NCBI RefSeq assembly: GCF_005049235.1
Contig: NZ_SUMD01000001.1
Coordinates: 496,001-560,000, forward strand
DNA from: Rhodococcus oryzae
GTDB lineage: Bacteria; Actinomycetota; Actinomycetes; Mycobacteriales; Mycobacteriaceae
Direction of reading: 5' to 3'
DNA: 64,000 bases
Both the position numbers and the translations under genes were made by a program. Under the pieces are notes generated by a model. The model did not search any database. It saw only the letters and a list, made by a program, of their open reading frames with translations, and was not told the DNA's origin. This document shows, one piece after another, positions 37,797-48,116 of this stretch (its first letter is position 1; each line of letters begins with the position of its first letter).

Positions 37797-39069
37797 CGTG
37801 CACATCCCATCCGTCGGTCCATTCCCCGTGCGAGAGCCAGTGTGCCGCCCGCTCGGCGCGCTCACGTACCGCCGCGACGTACGCCTCGTCAGCGATCGAG
37901 CCCTGCGCGCCGCCGACAACGTTGACGTGCCCGATCTTGCGGGCCGGCCGCTCGCCCTTGTCGTAGAGGTGCACCTTCGCGTCCGGCATCCGGGCGAACA
38001 GGTGGTGCAGGCGCTCGTCCATGCTCATCTCCGGGGCCGACTCCGCGCCCAGCACGTTCGCCATCACGGTGACCGGCGCGATCGGCGCCGTGTCGCCGAG
38101 CGGGTAGTCGAGCACCGCCCGCAGGTGCTGCTCGAACTGCGACGTCCGCGCACCGTCCTGGGTCCAGTGCCCGGAATTGTGCGGCCGCATCGCCAGCTCG
38201 TTCACCACCAGCCGTCCGTCGGTGGTCTCGAACAGCTCCACCGCCATCGACCCGACGACGCCCAGCTCGGACGAGATGCGCAGCGCCATCTGCTCGGCCT
38301 CCATGGCGAGCGAGTCGGACAGCTCGGGCGCGGGGGCGATCACCACCGCACACTGCCCGTCGCGCTGCACCGTCTCCACGACCGGCCAGGTCGCGCCCTG
38401 CCCGAACGACGATCGCGCGACCATCGCGGACAGCTCACGCCGCATCGACACCTTCTGCTCGACCATCAGGGCCACGCCCTTGTCGAGCTGCTCGGTGACG
38501 ATGGCCTCGGCCTCGTCCGAATCGGCTGGCATCCACACACCGCGCCCGTCGTAGCCGCCCCGAACCGCCTTGATCACGATCTGCCAGTTGTGCTCGTCCC
38601 CGAAGCGCACGACGTCGCCAGCCCAGGTGATCTCCGCGAACGCGGGCACGGGCGCGCCCAGCTCCGCGAGCTTGCGCCGCATGGCGAGCTTGTCCTGCGC
38701 GTAGATCAACGCCTGCGGCGGCGGCTGGACGTTCACGCCCTCCGCGACGAGGATTTCGAGGTGCTCGGTCGGGACGTGCTCGTGGTCGAAGGTCAGGGCG
38801 CTGGCCCCGACCGCGACCTCCCGGAGCGCGTCGAGGTCGGTGTGGCTGCCGATCACGACATCCGCACACACCTTGGCCGCCGGCTCGTCGGGGCCGCCGG
38901 AGAGCACCCGGAGGCACTGACCGAGTTCGATGGCGGCCTGATGGGTCATCCGGGCCAACTGCCCGCCGCCGATCATCGCGACCACCGGCAATCCGGCATT
39001 CGGGCCGCGGGGGGTGCTTGGGCGGTGCTGGGATCCGGAATCGACGCTCACGGCAGTCAATGGTGTCAT
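37789..39069 (-). CDS. purK: 5-(carboxyamino)imidazole ribonucleotide synthase
   Basis: 426-residue ATP-grasp enzyme that carboxylates AIR to N5-CAIR with ATP and bicarbonate. The opening [13 protein letters not shown], the FDHEHVPTE segment and the ATP-grasp region [13 protein letters not shown] are typical, as are [15 protein letters not shown] and the C-terminal domain. ATG 39069 has GGAGG five bases upstream. It overlaps purE and is divergent from the gtrA-like gene. Confidence 0.95.
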   Translation of the reverse strand: MTPLTAVSVDSGSQHRPSTPRGPNAGLPVVAMIGGGQLARMTHQAAIELGQCLRVLSGGPDEPAAKVCADVVIGSHTDLDALREVAVGASALTFDHEHVPTEHLEILVAEGVNVQPPPQALIYAQDKLAMRRKLAELGAPVPAFAEITWAGDVVRFGDEHNWQIVIKAVRGGYDGRGVWMPADSDEAEAIVTEQLDKGVALMVEQKVSMRRELSAMVARSSFGQGATWPVVETVQRDGQCAVVIAPAPELSDSLAMEAEQMALRISSELGVVGSMAVELFETTDGRLVVNELAMRPHNSGHWTQDGARTSQFEQHLRAVLDYPLGDTAPIAPVTVMANVLGAESAPEMSMDERLHHLFARMPDAKVHLYDKGERPARKIGHVNVVGGAQGSIADEAYVAAVRERAERAAHWLSHGEWTDGWDVHGE

Positions 39070-39140
39070 GACGGCCTCCGAACCCACGATCGGAGTGTCA
39101 GTTCGTCGGATCGGCGTCCTCTTTCGTACACTCAGTCGTT

Positions 39141-39701
39141 GTGTCTTTAGTCGATCAGGCGGTCAGCCGCGTACCCCAGCCCTTCCGGGACGTGGTCCTT
39201 CGCCATCACGAGCTGATCAAGTTCGCGATAGTCGGCGGCACGACCATGGTCTTCGACCTCGCGATCTTCTACTCGCTGAGCCTGACCATCCTCGAGCAGA
39301 AGCCCGTCGTCGCCAAGATCATCTCCGGCGTGATGGCCACGATCTTGAGCTACATCCTCAATCGGGAGTGGTCCTTCAAGAACCGCGGCGGCCGCGAGCG
39401 CCACCACGAGGCATTGCTGTTCTTCACCATCAGCGGCATCGGCGTCGTCATCGCCGCGGCCCCGCTTTTCATCGCCAACAACGTCTTCGACTTCCGGTCA
39501 ACGGCGAGCCTGACCACGCTGGTGATCGTCGACTTCATCCTCAACTACGTCATCGGCAACGTGCTGCAGATGGTCTTCCGATTCTGGGCGCTGCGCCGAT
39601 TCGCGTTCCCCGAGGAGAACGCCAGGGGTGCGGCGGCCGGGTCCACCGGCTTCGACCCGACGCCCGAGGAACTCGCCGAGGAAGAGCTCGGGCACAGCTA
39701 G
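39141..39701 (+). CDS. GtrA-family membrane protein
   Basis: 186 residues with four hydrophobic spans and the family opening IKFAIVGGTTMVFDLAIFY; LSYILNREWSFKN after span 2 is characteristic. GtrA proteins flip or assist transfer of polyprenyl-phosphate sugars in cell-wall glycan synthesis. It matches Rv3277. The GTG 39141 sits eight bases after a TACACT (-10-like), so the transcript may be leaderless. It ends four bases from the convergent kinase gene. Confidence 0.88.
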   Translation: MSLVDQAVSRVPQPFRDVVLRHHELIKFAIVGGTTMVFDLAIFYSLSLTILEQKPVVAKIISGVMATILSYILNREWSFKNRGGRERHHEALLFFTISGIGVVIAAAPLFIANNVFDFRSTASLTTLVIVDFILNYVIGNVLQMVFRFWALRRFAFPEENARGAAAGSTGFDPTPEELAEEELGHS

Positions 39702-39705
39702 CCCG

Positions 39706-40989
39706 CTAACGCGGCTCCACATCGGGCGCCATCGGCAGGAACGCCGCGAACAGCGCGGGTCGCCTGCGCTGGAGATCGAGCCGGCCGCCGTCCGCCTCGA
39801 CCAGGGCCCTGGCCAACGCCAGCCCGACGCCCGTCGAGCCGCCGCCGGAGAAACCGCGGTCGAAGATGTGCGGGGCCAGTTCGTCGCTGACACCCTCGCC
39901 CTCGTCGCCGACCTCAACGCAGACCATCGCCTCGTGCTCCGCCGTCCCCGGCACCGACCGGACGGCCACGGTGCAGGTGCCACCACCGTGCATGAGCGCG
40001 TTGTCGACCAGCACGGACACGGACTCACGCAGTCGTGAGGACCTCGCCGTCGACATCACCGCGGCCTCGCCCCGCAGCACCAGGTCCCGTCCCGCGTCCC
40101 GATAGGGCCGCTGCCAGTCGGAAACGACCCCGGCGAGCTCCCGGACCACCGCGACCGGTTCCGGGAGCTCGCCTGCCATCCGGGACGAGCGCACCAGTTC
40201 GTCGATCGCCTCCGTCAGCCGGTCCACCTGTCCCAACGCCTCGGTCGCCTCGTCGACCACCGCGGGATCCGGGTGCACCGACAACTCGTCGAGCCGCAGC
40301 CGCACCGCGGTGAGCCGGCTGCGGAGCTGATGGGAGACGTCGCCGACGAGCGCCCGTTCGCGCTGCAATCGCCCGGCGATCTCGACGGTGACCGCGTCGA
40401 GCACGTCGGACACCCGATCCAGTTCGGCGATCCCGTGCCTGCGCGGGTCCTTGCGGAAGTCGCCCTCCGCCAGCCGGGCGGCGCGGCCCGCGACGTCCCG
40501 CAGCGGATCCGCGAGCCGCCTGGCGGTCACCGTCGCCACCGCCGCGCCCGCGCCGAGTGAGGCCAACACCACCAAGGCGACCGCCCCGACCGCCTGCTGT
40601 TGGAGCGATCTCATCGAATCCGACGGCGCCTCCAGCCGCAACGAACCAGAGCGGCCCATGGAGAGCGATTCGCTCAGGGGCTGCTCGACCGCGGGCTCGC
40701 CGATGTCGACCTGCACCTCGTGATCGCCCGGGGTCGGATAGATCACCGTGAGTTTGGCGCCTGCCGGGACCACCAGCCGCAGCGGCGCCGTGTCGAGACC
40801 GTCCACGATCACGCCCTGCTCGCCCTCCTGCGAGACGATCTCCGCCGCCATCCGGTCCAGCCTGGCCTGCAGATCGCTCCGGGTGAGGTCCTCGACCCAC
40901 AACCAGGCGGTGTACATCAGCGGCAGCCCCAGCAGGAGCGCGATGAGGATGACGACGGCCAGGATGGAGAGCAGGATTCGGCGGCGCAC
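39706..40989 (-). CDS. Sensor histidine kinase (HAMP/HisKA)
   Basis: 427 residues. Membrane spans lie near residues 4-30 and 133-156 around an extracytoplasmic domain of about 100 residues. HAMP follows, then His220 in DVSHQLRSRLT, the N box DNALMHGGG, and G boxes DEGEGV and STGVGLAL. The ATPase tail is somewhat short. It is the last gene of an operon with an OmpR-type regulator and three membrane proteins, and senses an unknown envelope signal. Confidence 0.9.
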   Translation of the reverse strand: MRRRILLSILAVVILIALLLGLPLMYTAWLWVEDLTRSDLQARLDRMAAEIVSQEGEQGVIVDGLDTAPLRLVVPAGAKLTVIYPTPGDHEVQVDIGEPAVEQPLSESLSMGRSGSLRLEAPSDSMRSLQQQAVGAVALVVLASLGAGAAVATVTARRLADPLRDVAGRAARLAEGDFRKDPRRHGIAELDRVSDVLDAVTVEIAGRLQRERALVGDVSHQLRSRLTAVRLRLDELSVHPDPAVVDEATEALGQVDRLTEAIDELVRSSRMAGELPEPVAVVRELAGVVSDWQRPYRDAGRDLVLRGEAAVMSTARSSRLRESVSVLVDNALMHGGGTCTVAVRSVPGTAEHEAMVCVEVGDEGEGVSDELAPHIFDRGFSGGGSTGVGLALARALVEADGGRLDLQRRRPALFAAFLPMAPDVEPR

Positions 40990-41001
40990 GTCTGCGCCCG
41001 G

Positions 41002-41679
41002 CTACGTGTTCAGCCGGAAGCCGACGCCCCGCACGGTCGCGATGCGCCGCTCGGCGACCGGACCCTCGTCGCCGATCTTCCGGCGCAGCCACGACATGTG
41101 CATGTCGAGGGTCTTGGAGCCGCGCAGGTCCGCGTCACCCCACACCTCCTGCAGGATGACATCGCGCGAGACCACCTCGCCCGCCCGGTCGAGCAGGACC
41201 TTGAGCAGCTCGTATTCCTTGTTCGCGAGGATGACCTCGGAGCCGCCGACCAGCACGCGCCTGGCGGCCGGTTCGAGCCTGATGTCCCCCACCGCGATGG
41301 CGGTGTCCTCGGAGCCGCCGCGGCGGCGCATCAGCGCGCGGACCCGCGCCATCAGCTCGGCCAGCCGGAACGGCTTGCCCACGTAGTCGTCGGCTCCCGC
41401 GTCGAGGCCAACCACGAAGTCCACCTCGTCGGTGCGCGCCGTCAGCATCAGTACCGCGAGATCGGAGCCGCCCGCGCGCAGTTGCCTGCACACCTCCAGC
41501 CCGTCCATGCCGGGCAGGCCGAGGTCGAGAACCAGCAGATCGAACGACCCGCTCAGCGCGAGCTCGAGGGTCCCGGGACCGGTCGGTTCGACGGTGACCG
41601 TGTAGCCCTCACGGCCAAGGGCACGGGAGAGCGGGGCGGCAATGGCCTCATCGTCTTCGGCAAGCAGTACGGCTGTCAC
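41002..41679 (-). CDS. OmpR-family response regulator
   Basis: 225 residues. The receiver shows D9/D10, phospho-acceptor D52 (LVLDLGLPG), MLTAR and VGKPFR; the winged helix ends TVRGVGFRLNT. It pairs with the kinase gene 12 bases downstream. The gene before it, for a PH-domain protein, ends nine bases upstream, so the system is cotranscribed with the membrane-protein genes and may regulate them. Confidence 0.93.
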   Translation of the reverse strand: MTAVLLAEDDEAIAAPLSRALGREGYTVTVEPTGPGTLELALSGSFDLLVLDLGLPGMDGLEVCRQLRAGGSDLAVLMLTARTDEVDFVVGLDAGADDYVGKPFRLAELMARVRALMRRRGGSEDTAIAVGDIRLEPAARRVLVGGSEVILANKEYELLKVLLDRAGEVVSRDVILQEVWGDADLRGSKTLDMHMSWLRRKIGDEGPVAERRIATVRGVGFRLNT

Positions 41680-41688
41680 GACCCCAGC

Positions 41689-42228
41689 CTACGGAGCGGC
41701 CCCACCGTACTCCGTCGGCGGACCGGAATCGAGATTCATCGCGTCGAACACCTGGTGATAGAGAAGCGAATGCACCCGCTGCACATCGGGGATGTCGTCG
41801 AACTCCAGCGGATCGTCGGCCGCCGACGCGATCACCAAGGTGCCGGTCCGCAGCATCCGGTCGATCAGTCCGTGCCTGAACTGCACGTTGCTGATCCGCC
41901 CCATCGGGATGTCGATCCCCGTGTGGGTGATCACGCCGTGCCTGATCAGCACCCGCCGGTCCGTGACGATGAAGTGGGTGAACTTCCACCTCAACAGCGG
42001 TCCGACACAACGCCACCCGACGATCCCGACCCAGGCCACCGCAACCACGACCAGCGCGACGGAGCGGGCGGTCCCGTCGAGCCGGTCCTGGGCGAGTCCG
42101 AGCGCGAACCCGGCGAACGCCGTCGCCACGATGAACGTCAACGCGGGCAACACCAGCATCTTCCAATGCGGGTGTCGGTGCAGCAGCAGCTCCTCGTCCG
42201 TGGCGAGGGCGTCCTCCGGATATCCCAT
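41689..42228 (-). CDS. PH-domain membrane protein (bPH2 type)
   Basis: 179 residues. Two hydrophobic spans (about 25-45 and 55-75) are followed by a bacterial PH-like domain: FTHFIVTDRRVLIRHGVITHTGIDIPMGRISNV. It matches Rv3278c by position and size. Such proteins bind membranes or partners; the exact role is unknown. ATG 42228 gives the normal N-terminus, MGYPEDALATDEELLLHRHPHW. Confidence 0.85.
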   Translation of the reverse strand: MGYPEDALATDEELLLHRHPHWKMLVLPALTFIVATAFAGFALGLAQDRLDGTARSVALVVVAVAWVGIVGWRCVGPLLRWKFTHFIVTDRRVLIRHGVITHTGIDIPMGRISNVQFRHGLIDRMLRTGTLVIASAADDPLEFDDIPDVQRVHSLLYHQVFDAMNLDSGPPTEYGGAAP

Positions 42229-42244
42229 CAGGAAAGCGTATCGA

Positions 42245-43462
42245 CTACTTCGCGTCCTCGACCGCACCCACGACTTCGGATTCGACGGCATCCTCGACGG
42301 CGGATTCGGCCTCCGCCTGCAGCTCCGCCGTCTTCTGTGCGGCCTCGGCCTCGGCCGTCGCCAGCTCCTCCGCGGTCGGCGGGGAGCCCGTGATCAGGGC
42401 GTTGGCCCACCGGGTCGACGGATCGATGTCGAGCAGGAGCGCCTTGGCCAGCAGCGTCATCGGAATGGCGAGCAGCGCGCCGAGTGGCCCGATCACCCAC
42501 CCCCAGAACACCAATGCCAAGAACGTGAGCGTCACCGACAACCCGACGGCCTCGCCGACGAACTTGGGCTGGATCACCGACTGGATGATGACGTTGATGA
42601 CGCTGTAGACGACGATCACCCACAGCATCAGCGTCGGACCGCCCTCCAGCAGTGCGATCAGCGCGGGCGGGATCACTCCGATGACGAACCCGATGTTCGG
42701 AATGTAGTTGGTGATGAAGGAGAGCAGTCCCCACAGGATCGGCAGCGGAATTCCCATGGCCCAGAGCGCGCCTGCGTCGATCACGGCGACGATGAGGCCG
42801 AACACCGTCGACACGATCAGGTAGCTGCGGGTACCGCTGGCGAAGGAGGAGAACGCGTAGGCGATGTCCGCGCGGGAGTAGGCCACCGCGCGCATCCGCT
42901 CGCCGAACGAACTCGCGTCCATCGCCATGAAGATCAGCAGGGCCAGGATGAAGAAGAGATTCGAGAAGACACCCAGCAGCCCGAGCAACACGTCGTCGAC
43001 CAGACCGATGATCTTGCCGAGATCGATGCTCGAGAGCGCCTTCTCCACCTGATCGGAACCGATGTTCATCTGGGCGAACTGATCCTGCACGTTGGCGATC
43101 AGCTCGTCTGCCTTGTCGGTGTACTGCGGCAACAGCGTGGCCAGCTGGGCGATCGAGACGACGAGCGCCGCGACCAGACCGAGCAGGATCAGGTAGACGG
43201 CCGTCAGCGTCGAGATCACCGCGACCCATTTGGGCGCGCCCTTGCGCTGCAGCCAGTCGCCCAGCGGCTGCACACCCACCACCAACATCAGTGCCAGGAA
43301 CACCGGCCCGATGATCCCGGCGAAGGCTTTGGTGCCTGCGATCGCGACCACGGCGCCTGCGAGGCCGAGCAGCACGATCAGCCCGCGCGGCAAGGTCGAG
43401 GGGGGCACCGGGGAGGTCGGGGCGGACACGGGGGCGGTCGCGGTCGCGACCGATCGACTCAT
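42245..43462 (-). CDS. AI-2E family transporter
   Basis: 405 residues with about eight hydrophobic spans and a long central loop, the layout of the AI-2E/PerM family (ANPNIGFVIGVIPP-like stretch NYIPNIGFVIGVIPPALIAL; LVFWGWVIGPLGALLAIPMT near the end). The family exports small molecules or sodium; the substrate is undefined. The C-terminal tail is acidic and Ala-rich. ATG 43462 overlaps the upstream stop by four bases (ATGA), so it is coupled to the small membrane-protein gene. Confidence 0.88.
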   Translation of the reverse strand: MSRSVATATAPVSAPTSPVPPSTLPRGLIVLLGLAGAVVAIAGTKAFAGIIGPVFLALMLVVGVQPLGDWLQRKGAPKWVAVISTLTAVYLILLGLVAALVVSIAQLATLLPQYTDKADELIANVQDQFAQMNIGSDQVEKALSSIDLGKIIGLVDDVLLGLLGVFSNLFFILALLIFMAMDASSFGERMRAVAYSRADIAYAFSSFASGTRSYLIVSTVFGLIVAVIDAGALWAMGIPLPILWGLLSFITNYIPNIGFVIGVIPPALIALLEGGPTLMLWVIVVYSVINVIIQSVIQPKFVGEAVGLSVTLTFLALVFWGWVIGPLGALLAIPMTLLAKALLLDIDPSTRWANALITGSPPTAEELATAEAEAAQKTAELQAEAESAVEDAVESEVVGAVEDAK

Positions 43463-43920
43463 TTCCACACCGCGGCTCGATCGGCGACGCCGGGCAGCAG
43501 GCCGAGGATCGGCAGGCCGATGGCGAGGTGAACCAGACTCGTGGCGATCCGGTCAGCCATCACCGCGTCGTAGGCGAAGGGCACGACAACCATGGCAAGA
43601 GTGACCAGGCCGATGATCCAGCCGAAGAACGAGTCGCCACCCGGAGTGGTCAGCAGCAGCACGTAGAGCAGCCCGGCGGCGATGAGCGCCCCGATGAACC
43701 CGAGGATGGCGAACCGGACCGCGACGGTGGTCTCGGGCAACCAGTTCGGCGAGAGCGGCATCAGGTCGAAGACCCGGAGAATCACCGTGGCCACCAGCGC
43801 GCTGAGCGCGGTGACCAGCGCGGCCGCGGCTGCACCCGCCCAGTACTTGCCCCCGGCGATGCCGCGCGTTGGCGTCCCTGGGGTGCCGGACATGCCCGGC
43901 CCTCCCGGATAGCTCGTCAT
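43459..43920 (-). CDS. Small four-span membrane protein (DUF6069-like)
   Basis: 153 residues. A Gly/Pro-rich cytoplasmic start is followed by four hydrophobic spans (about 27-50, 68-90, 97-118, 128-146). It resembles the DUF6069 membrane proteins by layout. It is the first gene of the operon with AI-2E transporter, PH protein and two-component system. Function unknown. Confidence 0.72.
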   Translation of the reverse strand: MTSYPGGPGMSGTPGTPTRGIAGGKYWAGAAAAALVTALSALVATVILRVFDLMPLSPNWLPETTVAVRFAILGFIGALIAAGLLYVLLLTTPGGDSFFGWIIGLVTLAMVVVPFAYDAVMADRIATSLVHLAIGLPILGLLPGVADRAAVWK

Positions 43921-44072
43921 TGCTGTCCCTCCTCGATCTCACAGTCGTTCGCAGTGAGGGTCGCACCGACCGCGCCGTACACGCTTCACCCACGACGGAT
44001 GAGGCACAAGTGTCTAACGGGACTCACACTGCTTGTCGAAGCACCACTCCCATTTCTGAGAGAGGAACAGCT

Positions 44073-44474
44073 ATGACGGCAAACCGCGCGGACAACAGCG
44101 TCAAGCAGGGATTCGCGGCCGGAGGCTCGATCGCGGCAGCGGTCCTGCTGCTGACCGTGGGCATCCTCCAGGTCTTCCAGGGAATCTCCGCGCTCGCCAA
44201 GGACAGCGTCCTGATCGTCGGGCCGGAATACTCCTACGCGCTCAACACCACGGGCTGGGGCTGGATTCACCTCATCGTGGGAATCCTCATCGCGCTGACC
44301 GGCTTCGGCCTGCTCACCGGTGCGACCTGGGCGCGGATCGCGGGTATCTTCCTGGCCGCCCTCTCGATCATCGCCAACTTCATGTGGCTGCCCTACTACC
44401 CGTGGTGGTCGATCCTGATCATCGCCCTCGACGTGGTCGTCATCTGGGCCATCGCGACATGGGACAACGACTAG
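44073..44474 (+). CDS. Small four-span membrane protein (DUF7144-like)
   Basis: 133 residues with four hydrophobic spans after a short charged start; the loop WIHLIVGILIALTGFGLL and the WLPYYPWWSILIIALDV end are typical of a widespread actinobacterial family. ATG 44073 has AGAGGAAC six bases upstream. It is monocistronic and ends at a strong bidirectional hairpin. Function unknown. Confidence 0.78.
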   Translation: MTANRADNSVKQGFAAGGSIAAAVLLLTVGILQVFQGISALAKDSVLIVGPEYSYALNTTGWGWIHLIVGILIALTGFGLLTGATWARIAGIFLAALSIIANFMWLPYYPWWSILIIALDVVVIWAIATWDND

Positions 44475-44490
44475 CCACGACGCTGTGCTG

Positions 44491-44525
44491 ACGAGGGTGC
44501 GGGCCATCGGCCCGCACCCTCGTCT
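44491..44525. terminator. 16-bp bidirectional terminator hairpin
   Basis: Arms GACGAGGGTGCGGGCC and GGCCCGCACCCTCGTC form a perfect 16-base-pair stem with a three-base loop. It lies between the convergent DUF7144-like gene and birA, 17 bases after one stop and 3 bases after the other. Confidence 0.85.
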
Positions 44526-44527
44526 CG

Positions 44528-45370
44528 TCATTCCTGCGGGCGCAGGTGCGTGATGTCGCCCGCCGAGACCGCGACCGCTTCCCTGCCACCGTCCGGGCTT
44601 ATCACGATCCGGCCCTGTGCATCGATCCCGCTCGCGGTGCCCAGCAGTTCGCCGCCGCCCGGCAGTTCCGCGCGGACGCGCTGCCCGATCGTGGCGCACC
44701 GATCCCGGTACGACTCGGCGAGCGCCTTTGTGTCCCAACCATTCCGGTGCCACTTCGTCCACTCCGACGCCAGCGCGCGGAGCAGTGCGCGCACCACGGT
44801 GTCCCGATCGGTTGTGGCGGCACCCGCGAGCGCGAGCGAGGTGGCGGTCGGCACCGGCAGCTCCGACTCCGTGAGGCTGACGTTCAACCCGATCCCGAGC
44901 ACGACCGACGGGATCGGTGCGGTCGCGGCGACCTCGGCAAGGATGCCCGCCACCTTCTTGCCACCGATCAGGACGTCGTTCGGCCACTTGAGCACGGCGT
45001 CCACCTCGGCCACCGATCGCATGGCATCGACCACCGCGACGCCTGCGAGCAGCGGGAGCCACCCCAGATCGGCGGGATCGATCCCCGGCATCCGGAGCAA
45101 CACCGAGACGGAGACGGCCGACCTCGGCGGTGCCACCCAGGAGCGGGCGTGCCTGCCCCGGCCGTGGTCCTGGAACTCCGAGATCAGCACCGCGCGGTCG
45201 AGGGCGGAGTCCGCCGCCCTTGCCAACAGGTCGGCGTTCGTCGAACCGGTCTCGGCGACGACGTCGAGACTCGAGTAGAAGGCATCGGGGTCGCCGCCGG
45301 CCGTCCCGCGCACCAGCGCTCTGCGCAGTGCGTCGGCGACGAGCGGGGGCCGATTCAGATCGGTGTACAT
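44528..45370 (-). CDS. birA: Biotin--[acetyl-CoA carboxylase] ligase
   Basis: 280 residues. The catalytic loop GRGRHARSW and KWPNDVL are diagnostic; a C-terminal SH3-like domain ends the protein. It biotinylates carrier domains of acyl-CoA carboxylases, including the partner of AccD5 encoded next door. There is no N-terminal DNA-binding domain, so it is not a repressor. ATG 45370 is the best start; the longer reading reaches the divergent promoter. Confidence 0.94.
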   Translation of the reverse strand: MYTDLNRPPLVADALRRALVRGTAGGDPDAFYSSLDVVAETGSTNADLLARAADSALDRAVLISEFQDHGRGRHARSWVAPPRSAVSVSVLLRMPGIDPADLGWLPLLAGVAVVDAMRSVAEVDAVLKWPNDVLIGGKKVAGILAEVAATAPIPSVVLGIGLNVSLTESELPVPTATSLALAGAATTDRDTVVRALLRALASEWTKWHRNGWDTKALAESYRDRCATIGQRVRAELPGGGELLGTASGIDAQGRIVISPDGGREAVAVSAGDITHLRPQE

Positions 45371-45506
45371 GCCGATCAGACTATGGGCTCCGGCCACTGC
45401 GGCGGGGATCACAATTTCGTACTGGCCAGTAGCTTGGGTTCAATGATTGAACGCAACCTGACCTCGGTCAACGGGCACCGAGACCGGCTGGATAAGCTCT
45501 GTCCTC

Positions 45507-47147
45507 ATGACCAGTGTCCAGGAGCCCACTGCGCCAGAGGCGACAAACACCCCTGATATCCACACGACGGCTGGAAAGCTCGCCGACCTGCGCAGACGCC
45601 AGGAAGAGGCGAAGTACCCCAGCGGCGAGGCCGCCGTCGAGCGGGTGCACGCGAAGGGCAAGCTGACCGCCCGTGAGCGCATCACCGCGCTGCTCGACGA
45701 GGGCTCCTTCGTAGAGCTCGACGCTCTCGCCCGGCACCGGAGCGTGAACTTCGGTCTCGCCGACAACCGCCCGTTCGGCGACGGCGTGGTGACCGGCTAC
45801 GGCACCATCGATGGCCGCGACGTGTGCGTCTTCTCCCAGGACGCCACAGTGTTCGGCGGCAGCCTCGGCGAGATCTACGGCGAGAAGATCGTCAAGGTCA
45901 TGGACCTGGCACTCAAGACCGGCCGCCCGCTCGTCGGCATCAACGAGGGCGCGGGCGCCCGCATCCAGGAGGGCGTGGTCTCGCTCGGCCTCTACGGCGA
46001 GATCTTCCACCGCAACGTGCAGGCCTCCGGCGTCATCCCGCAGATCTCGCTGATCATGGGCCCGGCCGCTGGTGGCCACGTCTACTCCCCCGCGCTGACC
46101 GACTTCGTCGTGATGGTCGACCAGACCAGCCAGATGTTCGTCACCGGCCCCGACGTGATCAAGACCGTCACCGGCGAGGACGTCACCATGGAGGACCTGG
46201 GCGGCGCCCACACCCACATGGTCAAGTCCGGTGTGGCCCACTACGTCGCCTCCGGCGAGCAGGATGCCCTCGACTACGTCAAGGACCTGCTCAGCTACCT
46301 GCCGAGCAACAACCAGGCCGCCGCGCCGCGACTGGCCCCGTCCGACCCGATCGTCGGCTCCATCGAGGACTCGCTGACCTCCGAGGACATCGAGCTCGAC
46401 ACCCTGATCCCGGACTCGCCGAACCAGCCGTACGACATGCACGAGGTCATCCGGCGCATCCTCGACGACGACGAGTTCCTCGAGGTCCAAGCCGAGCGTG
46501 CCGCGAACATCATCTGTGGCTTCGGTCGCGTCGACGGCCGCAGCGTCGGCATCGTCGCGAACCAGCCCACCCAGTTCGCCGGCTGCCTCGACATCAACGC
46601 CTCCGAGAAGGCCGCTCGCTTCGTGCGCACCTGCGACGCCTTCAACGTCCCGATCATCACCCTGGTCGACGTGCCCGGCTTCCTGCCCGGCACCGAGCAG
46701 GAGTACAACGGCATCATCCGCCGCGGCGCCAAGCTGCTCTACGCGTACGGCGAGGCCACGGTCGGAAAGATCACCGTCATCACCCGCAAGGCGTACGGCG
46801 GCGCGTACGACGTCATGGGCTCCAAGCACATGGGCGCCGACCTGAACCTGGCCTGGCCGAGCGCACAGATCGCGGTCATGGGCGCCTCCGGCGCCGTCGG
46901 CTTCGTCTACCGCAAGCAGCTCAAGGAGGCCGAGGCCTCGGGCGCCGACGTCGACGCGCTGCGCCTCAAGCTGCAGAACGAGTACGAGGACACTCTGGTG
47001 AACCCGTATGTCGCGGCCGAGCGCGGTTACATCGACGCGGTCATCCCGCCGTCGCACACCCGCGGTCAGATCGTGGCGGCCCTTCGCCTGCTCGAACGCA
47101 AGCAGGTTTCCCTTCCGCCCAAGAAGCATGGGAACATCCCGCTATGA
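45507..47147 (+). CDS. accD5: Propionyl/acetyl-CoA carboxylase beta subunit AccD5
   Basis: 546-residue carboxyltransferase with crotonase-like halves. The N-terminal half has [15 protein letters not shown] and [12 protein letters not shown]; the C-terminal half has the biotin/acyl-CoA region [21 protein letters not shown]. It carboxylates propionyl-CoA (and acetyl-CoA) for mycolate and methyl-branched lipid synthesis. A TAAGCT (-10-like) lies eight bases before the ATG, so the transcript may be leaderless. The stop overlaps accE5 (ATGA). Confidence 0.96.
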   Translation: MTSVQEPTAPEATNTPDIHTTAGKLADLRRRQEEAKYPSGEAAVERVHAKGKLTARERITALLDEGSFVELDALARHRSVNFGLADNRPFGDGVVTGYGTIDGRDVCVFSQDATVFGGSLGEIYGEKIVKVMDLALKTGRPLVGINEGAGARIQEGVVSLGLYGEIFHRNVQASGVIPQISLIMGPAAGGHVYSPALTDFVVMVDQTSQMFVTGPDVIKTVTGEDVTMEDLGGAHTHMVKSGVAHYVASGEQDALDYVKDLLSYLPSNNQAAAPRLAPSDPIVGSIEDSLTSEDIELDTLIPDSPNQPYDMHEVIRRILDDDEFLEVQAERAANIICGFGRVDGRSVGIVANQPTQFAGCLDINASEKAARFVRTCDAFNVPIITLVDVPGFLPGTEQEYNGIIRRGAKLLYAYGEATVGKITVITRKAYGGAYDVMGSKHMGADLNLAWPSAQIAVMGASGAVGFVYRKQLKEAEASGADVDALRLKLQNEYEDTLVNPYVAAERGYIDAVIPPSHTRGQIVAALRLLERKQVSLPPKKHGNIPL

Positions 47148-47452
47148 CAGCGACGAGGGAAACGACACTCGAAGACGTCGAGGTGCTCTCCGCAGCCGCG
47201 GAGGCCATCGACTCCGCTACGGTCGACATCGTGACTGCCGACAGCAAGGGCTCTCAATTGCCGGTCATCACGGTGGTCAAGGGCGCACCGACCGACATCG
47301 AGGTGGCGGCACTGGTGACCGTCTTCGCCGCCGCTGCAGGCGCCGAGGAGGCACCGGCCGACACCCGTCCGGCCGAGCGGTGGGGCGACCCCGCCGGCAT
47401 GCACCGGGGCGCTGCCCCCCTGTCCCCGTACGCGTACTCGAACCGTCGGTGA
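47144..47452 (+). CDS. accE5: Acyl-CoA carboxylase epsilon subunit AccE5
   Basis: 102-residue small subunit found only with mycolata AccD5-type carboxylases. A hydrophilic N-terminal region is followed by [25 protein letters not shown], then a C-terminal tail with [10 protein letters not shown]. It stabilises the AccA3-AccD5 complex. ATG 47144 overlaps the accD5 stop and its own stop overlaps maf, so the three genes are translated in series. Confidence 0.9.
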   Translation: MTATRETTLEDVEVLSAAAEAIDSATVDIVTADSKGSQLPVITVVKGAPTDIEVAALVTVFAAAAGAEEAPADTRPAERWGDPAGMHRGAAPLSPYAYSNRR

Positions 47453-48090
47453 CCACGCTCGTTCTGGCCTCGGCCTCGCCGGCACGGTTGACCGTGCTGC
47501 GCAAGGCCGGGGTCGAGCCATTTGTACTGGTCTCCGGAGTCGACGAGGACGCGGTGCAGGAAGCACTCGGCCCCTCGGCCGCGCCCTCGCGGGTGGTCAC
47601 CGAGCTCGCGCGGGCGAAGGCAACCGCCGTGCTCCCCGAGCTACCCGCCGAGGTCGCCACCGACGTGGTGGTGATCGGCTGCGATTCGATGCTGCTGATC
47701 GACGGCACCCTGCAGGGCAAGCCGCACACCGCCGACGTGGCCCGGGCCCGCTGGCGTTCGATGATGGGTCGCAGCGGCACCCTGCTCACCGGGCACTGCG
47801 TGCTGCGGGTGCGCGACGGGGTGACCGTCGGTGAGGCCAGCGCGGACAGCGCGACGATCGTGCATTTCGGGACCCCGTCCGGCGACGATCTCGAGGCCTA
47901 CCTCGAGTCCGGCGAGCCCATGCAGGTCGCTGGCGCGTTCACGCTCGATGGGCTCGGAGGGTGGTTCATCGACCGGATCGAGGGCGACCCCTCCAGCGTG
48001 ATCGGCATCGGCCTGCCGTTGGTCCGCCGACTGCTCGGCGAGGTCGGCGTCGGCATCTCCGAGCTCTGGGCCGCGACCCCAGCCACCTGA
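47449..48090 (+). CDS. maf: Maf-family nucleoside triphosphate pyrophosphatase
   Basis: 213 residues. Opening LASASPAR, then VVIGCDSML and [12 protein letters not shown]; the family pattern of small house-cleaning pyrophosphatases (dTTP/UTP or modified-nucleotide type) is clear. GTG 47449 overlaps the accE5 stop by four bases (GTGA). It matches Rv3282. In M. tuberculosis sseA follows; here the next gene is a giant synthetase on the other strand. Confidence 0.92.
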   Translation: MTTLVLASASPARLTVLRKAGVEPFVLVSGVDEDAVQEALGPSAAPSRVVTELARAKATAVLPELPAEVATDVVVIGCDSMLLIDGTLQGKPHTADVARARWRSMMGRSGTLLTGHCVLRVRDGVTVGEASADSATIVHFGTPSGDDLEAYLESGEPMQVAGAFTLDGLGGWFIDRIEGDPSSVIGIGLPLVRRLLGEVGVGISELWAATPAT

Positions 48091-48116
48091 ACTCGAAGCC
48101 CGCCTACTGAAGTCAT

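Noticed and set aside
45468-47129. A 553-codon minus-strand open frame opposite accD5
   Set aside because: Composition typical of an antisense shadow; accD5 on the plus strand matches its family along its full length.
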